Positions 55,400 through 64,000 of a stretch of DNA of 64,000 nt are shown piece by piece. The notes below the pieces were generated by a model, which saw only the letters and a program-made list of their open reading frames with translations, did not search any database and had not been told where the DNA came from. The position numbers and the translations under genes are program-made. This DNA is from Purpureocillium takamizusanense. Taxonomy: Eukaryota > Ascomycota > Sordariomycetes > Hypocreales > Ophiocordycipitaceae. Location: NCBI RefSeq assembly GCF_022605165.1, contig NC_063081.1, positions 274,318-338,317 on the forward strand, written 5' to 3'. The first letter of the stretch is position 1, and the number at the start of each line of letters is the position of its first letter.

Positions 55400-56118
55400 C
55401 GACCCCCCTTCCTAGTAAGGGTAGAGATACGTTTCTAAGCTATTTCTTAGGGGTTTTCTATAATAATAGTCTTTCGAGCTTTACGACTTTATTTTAACTT
55501 AAGAAATAATAAAAAGTATAATATATATTAATATAATATATATATAATTTTTTTATATATTCTTTTTTTCTTAAAAGTCTTTTAAAATTAAAATAATATC
55601 TATTAAAAATATTACTATAATCTAGAAAGACTTTTTAATATATATTAAAACTATCTACTAGCTTAATAGCGCTAAGTAGCTTAATAGCGCTAAGTAGCTT
55701 AATAGCGCTAGGTAGCTTAATAGCGCTAGGTAGCTTAATATATATACCTACTATAACTATAGCTATATATATTTAATTCCTATCTATAACTAAGCTAGCT
55801 CTCTTTATTAATTATAGTAGTTAATTATAGTAATAACTATAATAAGTAACCTATATTTATTTTTTAGCCTCGTAGACTAACTGCTATATAGCTAAGCTAG
55901 CTAAGCGGTTAGTAGCTCTTACCTTCCTTAATATAACTTCCGCTATAATATTATTTTAAGGGCAATTATTATATTAAATATCGATATCCTTTCGTAGTAA
56001 AATATACTATTAATCGTTACGGTACGTTAGAAGTACTATCTATACTATACCTATACCGATAGTATACCCCCCCTTAGAAACGTATCTAGACTATTTCTAG
56101 AATAGGGGGTCCCCCCGG
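55400..56118. mobile_element. TIR-bounded element, possible Tc1/mariner-type MITE
   Basis: A 15-bp sequence AGATACGTTTCTAAG at 55425-55439 recurs as its exact reverse complement at 56073-56087. Outward of each copy lie comparable but diverged blocks: GACCCCCCTT...CTAG on the left and its complement CTAG...AGGGGGTCCCCCC on the right. The ends abut TA dinucleotides (55396-55399 and 56119-56120), as expected for a TA target duplication. The interior is AT-rich and has no coding frame. Left and right repeats are about 40 and 46 bp. Superfamily assignment is inferred from the TA and TIR layout alone. Confidence 0.5.
55660..55740. repeat. 18-bp tandem repeat, about 4.5 copies
   Basis: The unit AATAGCGCTAAGTAGCTT is repeated, the last copies differing by one A to G change. 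Each unit holds the palindromes AGCGCT and AGCT. It lies inside the TIR-bounded element. Confidence 0.85.
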
Positions 56119-56120
56119 TA

Positions 56121-57870
56121 GGTATATATATATAGGCAGCTCGTTAGGTTATTTCCTTAACGGGACGGCGGTATATTAAGAATAGCGCTAGTAGTAGCTA
56201 GATATCTTAATAGCGAGTAAGTATTAGTTATAAGTAGCGAAGAGTTAAGCGAGCTACCGTTATTAACGTTAGAAGAGGCGCGCGCCCGTAATTAGCTTTA
56301 GATCCGTATTTTAATAAACGAAGTAAACTATAACGGGAGATAGAGAACGAACTCTAGCTAATAACTAATATAAATAAAATATATATCTAAATAAGATATA
56401 TATTAATAAATCTATAAGTATAAGATAAAACTATATATAATATATACTCTATTTAAGGTATTAAGAGGTATTAATTAGCCTTTATATAAGCTATAGTCTT
56501 AGTCTTAGCTTACTTATAATATTATCCTTTATATTAGTCTTAATAACCTTTATAGCCGATCCGATTTTAAAGGCTATTATAATAGGGCTAGCGCTATATA
56601 ATAGGAGCCAGTTAGGTTATAAATAATTAATATACTATAAAAGAGGCAAACTAGGGTTATATAATAGGCAGCCCCTATACGCGCGGCGCCTATTATATAT
56701 AAGCCTATATAATTAGCTATAGGCTTAGGTTTACGCGAGGTCTAAGCTATATATAGCGTTATTACGTATAGGGTAACGCCTCGGGCTTTTATTAAGCTAA
56801 GCCCCTTATAGTAATAATAGCCTAAAATTAGTCTTAAAATATAAATAAATATTATTACATAACTTAGCGCCTTTAATTATACTTTTTAACTATAATATAA
56901 TTAGGGAGAGAAACCTATAGTAACTAAGGTAGTATTAAAATGCCTTTATTAATAATAATCTTACCCTTATTAATAGAAACTTTATAATTACCTTAATTAA
57001 GAACTTAATAATAGCCGCCTGCTAATAGCTAAAATATAATTACTTACTATTTTAAAATATTAAGAACTATTATTAATAATATGATAGACTTTAATTAATT
57101 TATAAAAGCCTTAAATATATCTTTATTATACTTAAAAAGTATAAGCGCTTTAATTATACTATACTTATATATATTAGAGGAAAAATTAATTAACTATAAT
57201 TTAATATATACTTTATTATAACTTAATTACTATAAATTTATTACTTTTAAAGACTAATTTATAATTAAGCTCTTTTAAGCCTCTTAAGAGCTTATAATTA
57301 TTTTACTCTTTAATAGCTAAAGTATTAAAGCTCTAAAGTAAAGACTAATATATTATTTATTAATCCCCTTTAATTACTTAATATATTTATAATAAAGGAC
57401 TAAGTTAAATCTATTAATTTTTCCTTAATAAGCGAATTTACGCTAAGCTTTTTAAGTTATAATAATTAAAGCTCTTTTACCTAAAAGAATAATAATTAAT
57501 CTTAATATACTCTTTAATACTTTTTAGAAATTAAACCCTATAATATAGATCTATTAAGTTACTATCTTATAGTATATTAAAGGTAAGAAGATCTTTATTA
57601 TATTTATATCTATATATATATTCCTAGTCCTTAAAATATTTATTTAATAAATAAGTAAGCCTTAATTAAGCTTAATACTATATAAACTTTATACCTTTAA
57701 TACTTAATTAAAAAAGAAAGGATACTTAAAAATAAAGTATAATCGCTAAGTTCTTATCTTTATAAAGCGAAAATAAAAACTAAACTTTTTAATTAAAGTA
57801 AGGACTAATAAAGTTATAACTAAAAAAAGCTAATAATTAAGCTATATAAATAAAAATTAAATAAGTAAGG
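56121..57870. other. Highly degenerate AT-rich DNA, element not identifiable
   Basis: About 1.75 kb with stop codons in every frame and no recognisable domain. It is probably one or more older RIP-mutated transposons. Confidence 0.4.
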
Positions 57871-57899
57871 TCACGACCAGGAAAAGCTCGGAGGGGCGG

Positions 57900-60800
57900 G
57901 GGGGGAACTATAACGTAAAGACCTAAGGCAGGCTATATGGACAAAACGCTCCAGGGTAGCCCGCCTACCCTATACCAGCGACGCCCGGGCGCTCTAGGGT
58001 AGCCTATAACTCTCCTATATTCCCCTAGTCTTAAAAGCAACTATTAAGGATTTCGCTAATATACCTATAAAACTACTATTAACGCCGCTTAATACTAAGC
58101 CTAGCTTTACGCTATAAGCGGCAATAGCGACCCTAATAGTATTAGATTAGCTAGACAGGCAGCTATTATTACCCCTTCGAACCGAACTAAGCTCTAGCTC
58201 GCTAGCTAACCTCTAAAAAGGCGCTAAGTAGGCCTAATTATGCCTCGCGCTATAAAAAGATATTACGGACTTCCCGTCCCTCTAATTAAATCTACGCTAT
58301 AATACTATTATTAATAATAGTAATAATAACCTCCTAGGAACTATATAGAATACCCCTAGCGCGCTATAAGAGACGCCTATAGCGATATAGGCTAGTAATA
58401 ATAATAAAGACTTATTCTAAAGCTAGGCCCTAGACTAAGCGCCTATTATAATAGGAGGTACGGTAGCTAAACTAATCTATAAGTATTAAACCTATACGTA
58501 AATAAAGCTCGACGTACTATAGGCCTTCGTATAAGCCTTCGACTAAATAGCTAAAAGATTTAACTATAGTATTTAACGCTATATAGTAGAGGATTTTTTA
58601 AATAGCTTCCTAAAGTATTAAGAAGTAATTCTCGCTAGGGACTATATTAGACCCCTTTAACTATAATATTTGCCTGCCCTAATAAAATATAGTAGCCTTA
58701 ATAGCTCGATATATAATTAAAATAAAGGAAACGCGCTATAGACTTACGCATTAATAGCCCGGTAGGGATTATAGATCTTAGCTCTAGCCCGAACTAAACT
58801 TAAAATGACTTAATAGGCCCCCCTTATTAAGGAGGAAGCTAGGGTATTAATCCGACTAAATAAAGGCGCCCTATAGTAAGTAACGCCCTACGCTATTAGA
58901 TAGTACCTTATAGAGAAATTAAAGCTCGCTATTAATAATATTATTACTTATAACTTAATAAAAACCGGTTAGGCAATTTAAACTAGTAGCTTAAAGGCCT
59001 AGGATAAGATTATAGCCTATAAGAAAAGCTAGGCCCTATAGATCGGAGCTATAATAGTAAAGAAGTATTAAAAATAGTACTTTTACGTAATACTAAGCGT
59101 CCCTAGGGTCCTTCGAGGCCTATAGGATAGCTAGCTATAAGAAATAGCTATAATAGAGGAGGTATAAGTATAGATAGGCTAAGAGCTACTTTAAATATAT
59201 ACCTTAAAGTATAACGACTTAATAGTTAGTAATACCCTTACCGTTATAATAGTATTAATAAAGTAAATATAAAAGAACTAATAGCTCTTTAGCTATAGTA
59301 AGGTAGCTAGACTTATTACGAAGCTATTAATACTTAAGTAATGCCTTAACTACTATAACTTCTATACTAGGACCTACTATATTAAATAGGGCCGTTATAG
59401 AAACTATAGTCGGTATAATATTTATAACTTTACGAGCTATAGCTAGCCTATATAATATATTAATTACTTTATACCTATATTAAATAATTACGAATAGTAC
59501 CCAGTACGCCCTATTAGAACTAATAGCAACTATATAGCCTAAACGAAGAGATAACGAGCTATTATTAAGTTAGCTAAAGTATAAGCCTTCCGGGCTATTA
59601 ACTAAGAGCTTTAAATAGGGCGCCCTATCTTAAGTAGCCTAATAATTAAATTACCGACCTTACTTACTTTAGTACGAGCCTTAGAGCTCTTAAGGCTATT
59701 AATACTAACTAAATCCTCGCTAACTAAGAGATATAAGACCTTAAGTAAACTCCTCTAGCGTATTAATAAATAATTATATATAATAATAGGGCTATAATAG
59801 ATATAATACCCTATAGGTATTTTAAGCTAATATTAGTAACTATAGCCCTAGCTATAATATAATACTAGCTCTCGCTAACGAAGGCGAATTCGATATAATA
59901 TTAATCTAAGAACCTTAAATAGCTTATAATATAAGTATAACTAAGTTATATAGGTCCTATAATGCCTACCTAGCTAGTATATAGACTTACTAAGATAATA
60001 GGATTAGAGCTATTATATATATCTATAAGAGCCTATACCTTATTATTACGTAACTATAGCTAAAACTAACCTATTATATCGTCTAGCTAAAAGTTAATAG
60101 CATTACTATAATAAATATTTATAGGCTCTTAATTAAGGATAGGCCCCTTAATATTATACTCTATTATTAAATCCCTACCTAGGCTCTAATAGTAGGAGAC
60201 TTTAACGTAATATACTATTCCTAGTAACTAAATATAGCTACTAGAAATAAGGGCACTAATATAGCCGAATACGCCGCATAAGTAAACCTAATAATATTAA
60301 ACCTATTAGGAAAATCGACTTATAATAGGGGTAATACCCTAAATCTAGCTTTTAGCAATATCGCGGTAATAGCTATAGAAGTTAAGTAATACCTCGATAT
60401 CGTAATAAACTATAGAACGCTAGTTATAATACTGCCTAGCCTAGATATATATAACCTAGTTATATAGCGGCTATAAGTTATAATAGAAGAGGAGCTTAAG
60501 CGATTTTAGGCCTATATTTATACCGTAATACCTTATATCTAACTATTATTATAACGGCCTATAGAGGAACGGCTAGACTAATAAGCACTAGATATTACTA
60601 AGATACTTTAGGCCGTAGTAAAAGCTATAGGATAGGTCCTAAAGGCCTAGCTTAAAGGGATAGTCTAATAAAACGATAGCTATAGCTAAGCTAGGCTACT
60701 ATATAATAGCGCTAGGACTATAATACGCCTCGGACTCGAAGATAGCTAGTAAGAGTCCTATAGGTCCTTCTAGAAGACGGTAAGGAAGGCTAAAAGGGAC

Positions 60801-63800
60801 TATTAGCGGGATATTATCGAGAATATTAATAACGACTAAAAGATCTATAAGGTAATACGCTAGACTAAGAAAAGTAGCGCATTTTAGGCCCCGCCGCTAT
60901 AAATAAGAGACTAAGTCTACCTTATGCCTATAGATAAGGTTAATACGCTTTAACGGACCTTCCTAAAGCGGAAAGACCCCTTTAATAATTACCTAATAGC
61001 TAGTATATAACCTATACGCTAGCTTATAGTTAAGCTTATAGTTATATTAATAAAAGCTAAGTACTACTATATAAGGATAAGTAATATATCCCTAAGTACC
61101 GATAGTATTATAGTCTAGCTACTATAGCATATATAGCTAGCTATTAAAGAGCTAGTAAGAGACCTATATTAGAAATATCTTTATAAAGGCTATTACCCCT
61201 ATCTATACTAGATAGTAAAAGTAATATTATTACTAAAGCTAGGCAAACGTAATTAAAGCGAGCCTAAGGCCTAGAGACTAATATTACTACTTAGCTACCT
61301 AGGCAAGGGGCTAAAATAGCTAATAGCCTATTATATAGCCTAGGTAGTAACTATATAAGAAGTACTTAGCCTATAATAGGCGGGAGCCCTATTAAAGAGG
61401 TTAGCCCTAGACTTAATGACCGTTATTATATACAATATCGAGATAGCGCTAACGGTAGGTAAGGTAGCTACCTTACTAATAATAGATATATAAAGCGTAT
61501 TTAATTACGTCTAGTATAAAAGACTTATACTTAAGCTCTAAGAATAAAGCTAGCTATAATAAGTAATTAGCTAGGTAAATGCCTTTATAAGCGAGAGATA
61601 GGCTACTATCTACTATAAAGATATCTATATATAAGAGGAACTACTTAACTACGGGCTGCCCTAAGGGTCCCCTACCTTATTAATACTCTTCCTACTATAT
61701 ATAGAACCTATCTTTAAACTAAAATAATAAAAGCACTAGTTTAAATACGCTAACGATATAACTATACTATATACTAGCACTAATCTCTAGACTATAGCTA
61801 CTTAAGCTACTAAGTCTACCTAAGAGCTAGTTAGCTAGGGCAATAAAAATAATATTACTTTCGACCCTATTAAATCTAAAGCTATATACTTTAGTAAGCG
61901 CCTAGACAATAATAACCTAAGTATTATATACTAAGGTAAAGATATTATACCGCCGGCAATAGCTATATACTAAATAGGGATCTAGTTCGATAGGAAGCTC
62001 TCCTTTAAAACCTATATAGAAATATAGGCTACTAAAGGATATAAACTAGTAACCTTCTTATAGAGCCTAAGGAACTTATAGAGAGGCCCGCTAGCTAAAA
62101 TAGCCCGATAGGCACTCCTTACTTATATAATACTAATACTCTATTATAGCGCTAATATATAGTATCTAAGGCGGGAAAAGCTCTTTAATACTTACTTATA
62201 TAAGCTAGTCGATATATAAGTATATAGGCATATTAATAAGCTATCAATAGCGCTTAACGTTAGGCTTAAAGTAATATTACTAGTCTAGAAACCGACCTTA
62301 ATAACTATACTATACCGAGAAGCTAATATAGTACCTATTAATATAATACTTAACTCTATATATAAGATAGTAACTACGCGCTTTAGTACGCTAGACTACC
62401 GATACCCCTTAATATAAAGACTGCCCTAATAGACTATATATACTATATAATAAGCTAAGCTATACTATAGTACTATTAAACGATAGTTCTTTATATATAG
62501 AGAATAAAAAGCTATTATACGGTTCGAGAGACTTATCGTAAAGAGCCTTATAGGCCCGAGACCTAGATTGCTCTACCCTAGACCCCTTACTACCGACTTA
62601 ATATAAGGCTAAAATAAAATATAAGCTATAAAGAGCTTCCTTATATAATATAAGTAGCTACTAATTAGTATTACTACTATCTTTATAGACGGCTCTTAAG
62701 CTAACGGAGCTATAGGCTATAGCTATAATATTATAAAAGATAGCGTCGAAATTGCCTTTAGCTCCTAGCGGCTCGGATAGGTAAAAGTCTTTAACGTAAA
62801 AGTTAAGGGTGCCCTAGCTAGCCTCTAGGTAGCTATAGACCTAAACCTAGGGATCGGTTAGTAAACTATAGTCTATCTCGATAATATAGTAGCTATATAG
62901 GCTATTACGTATTAAGTATCCGATTCCTCCTAAGCGGCGGCGATATCCTTTTAGCGCCTAGCCTAAGCTATAGGTACGATAGTCCGCTAATACCTAGGCT
63001 ATTATAATATCCTAGGTAATGAAGGAGTAGACTAGCTAGCGAAGGCTAATATAACGCTCTTACTACCCCTCTTACCGCTACTACCTATAATAGCATACCT
63101 ACGATAGTAAGCCCGTTAATAAATTAAGACCGATTTCTCTAAATAGTAATAAATAGCGGCACCTACTATCTTAGACTACTATAGAGACCTTAACTTTCTA
63201 GTAAAGCTTAGCTACCTACCGGAACTCTAAGCCTAATATACTAATCTATACTATCTCTTAGCAATATATATAGTATATAGGGACTTTATAGCCTACTATA
63301 AACGATTTAACTATAGTAACTCCTATAATATCTACTTATACGGGCGGAGGAAATTACTTAACTACCTTCTCTACTACCGGAAAATAAACGTTAATAATAG
63401 GCTAAAGCTTGCCCCTTTAGCTACTAATACGTTTCGCCAGGCAATAGGCATAGACTAAAGTCGCTACCTATACCTAGCCCGGGATTTAGGGTTCTTTAAT
63501 AAGATCTACCTACGACACTAAGTATAGGCAATAATATAGTCAATACCGCGCTATAGCGCATCCCTTCCTTACTTCTCTTATATATTCTAATCGACTATAG
63601 CTCCTAGGACTATAGTACGGTTACTATTAGTAGTATTAAGCTTAGCGATATACCTATACTAATACTAAAAAGACGGCACCTATATAATACTAAAGAACTA
63701 AAAGCAATATTATAGCTAATACCCACGCCTTTTAAACCCGCTAATAGGGGAATAGGCCTAGAAACTAACGCCTATAAGGCCCCGAATAGTTAGATAAGGA

Positions 63801-63998
63801 AGTATAGTTATAGGTATAGTAAAGGGAGCAGATCTATCTTAATACCTAGTAAAGTAGCCCCTTTTAACCCCTGTAAAAAGCAAGCAGGGCGTATCTTATA
63901 ACGTAATAGACCTACTATATATAACCTTAGCCCAGCGCGTCTTTCGCCCCGACGGGGCTAGCCCAGACGTTAAACGCCATAATAATAATAATAATAAT
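57900..63998 (+). mobile_element. RIP-inactivated Tad1-like LINE retrotransposon
   Basis: ORF2 can be followed in a single frame from about 59860 to beyond 63050. It shows FDIILI-stop-EP at 59889 (endonuclease, expected Q then EPW), GDFN at 60195, a reverse-transcriptase block KVATLLIIDI at 61461, GLP-stop-GSP at 61653 (expected GLPQGSP), YANDI at 61746 (expected YADD) and RNase H segments FIDGS at 62682 and GNEGVD-stop-LAKA at 63015. Stops fall where Gln or Trp is expected, as RIP predicts, and no frameshift is needed over 3 kb. An ORF1-like part precedes it; around 59342-59470 Tyr codons sit where zinc-knuckle Cys or His would be expected. The 3' end is an (AAT)n tail at 63979-63998. The 5' limit is approximate. 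The copy cannot encode functional protein. Confidence 0.82.
63979..63998 (+). repeat. (TAA)n 3' tail of the LINE
   Basis: Seven ATA/TAA units directly after the degenerate 3' UTR. Tad-clade LINEs commonly end in such short simple repeats. The final CC may be flanking DNA. Confidence 0.7.
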
Positions 63999-64000
63999 CC

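Larger units (their letters stand above)
55440..64000. repeat. AT-rich, RIP-mutated repeat block (AT-isochore)
   Basis: Across 8.5 kb there is no open frame of meaningful length on either strand. TA dinucleotides abound, while CA and TG are strikingly rare and CG is partly retained. That is the footprint of repeat-induced point mutation acting on CpA. The junction with normal DNA is sharp, near 55.42 kb. Small GC-richer islands remain at about 57875-58015 and after 63850. Confidence 0.9.

Noticed and set aside
55660..55740. Possible CRISPR-like array
   Set aside because: Units are directly adjacent with no spacers and the genome is eukaryotic; it is a simple tandem repeat.
1..64000. tRNA and rRNA genes
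   Set aside because: I looked for B-box-like GGTTCGANTCC sequences with a matching acceptor stem and for conserved rRNA blocks and found none; a covariance-model scan would be decisive.

Overview
This 64 kb window is nuclear DNA of a filamentous ascomycete, most likely a hypocrealean Sordariomycete. The evidence is short GT-AG introns (50-150 nt) with CTAAC/CTGAC-like branch sites, GC-rich codons, single-copy genes on both strands, fungal-only families (palC, Spt2, Atp11, fungal Pex6) and a repeat-induced point mutation (RIP) scar. The species call is inference. No tRNA, rRNA, CRISPR array or bacterial-type operon was seen.

Left third (1-24 kb): the 3' part of a fungal transcription factor; a broken major-facilitator transporter remnant; a YwbE/DUF2196 protein with a C-terminal zinc finger; a medium-chain dehydrogenase carrying an apparent one-base frameshift; a mitochondrial PP2C (Ptc7-like); succinate dehydrogenase Fe-S subunit (SDH2); an unrecognised secreted protein with two identical six-cysteine modules and 16 MTAW repeats; the pH-signalling protein PalC; ALG6; ribosomal stalk protein P2; Spt2; and a NUFIP1/CCCH zinc-finger protein. 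Middle (23.6-35 kb): RNA polymerase III subunit Rpc25, EMC3, signal peptidase subunit Spc2, MMS19, ATP11, and a 4-coumarate-CoA-ligase-like enzyme with a peroxisomal C-terminus. Right (35-55 kb): sparse DNA holding an HSL-type esterase, a secreted RNase T2, a membrane-anchored acid-lipase-like hydrolase, PEX6 and a thioredoxin-fold SH3BGR-like protein.

From about 55.4 kb to the end the composition switches abruptly to AT-rich, CpA-poor, ORF-less DNA. It holds a TIR-bounded element of about 0.7 kb, an 18-bp tandem repeat, and a Tad1-like LINE on the + strand. The LINE's ORF2 can still be followed in one frame through endonuclease, reverse transcriptase and RNase H, with stop codons where Gln or Trp is expected, and it ends in a (TAA)n tail at the window edge.

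The genes do not form a biosynthetic cluster. Themes that recur are ER function (ALG6, EMC3, SPC2), mitochondria (SDH2, ATP11, Ptc7), peroxisomes (PEX6, the ligase) and lipid/ester hydrolysis. The most novel locus is the repeat protein at 12.4-13.5 kb.
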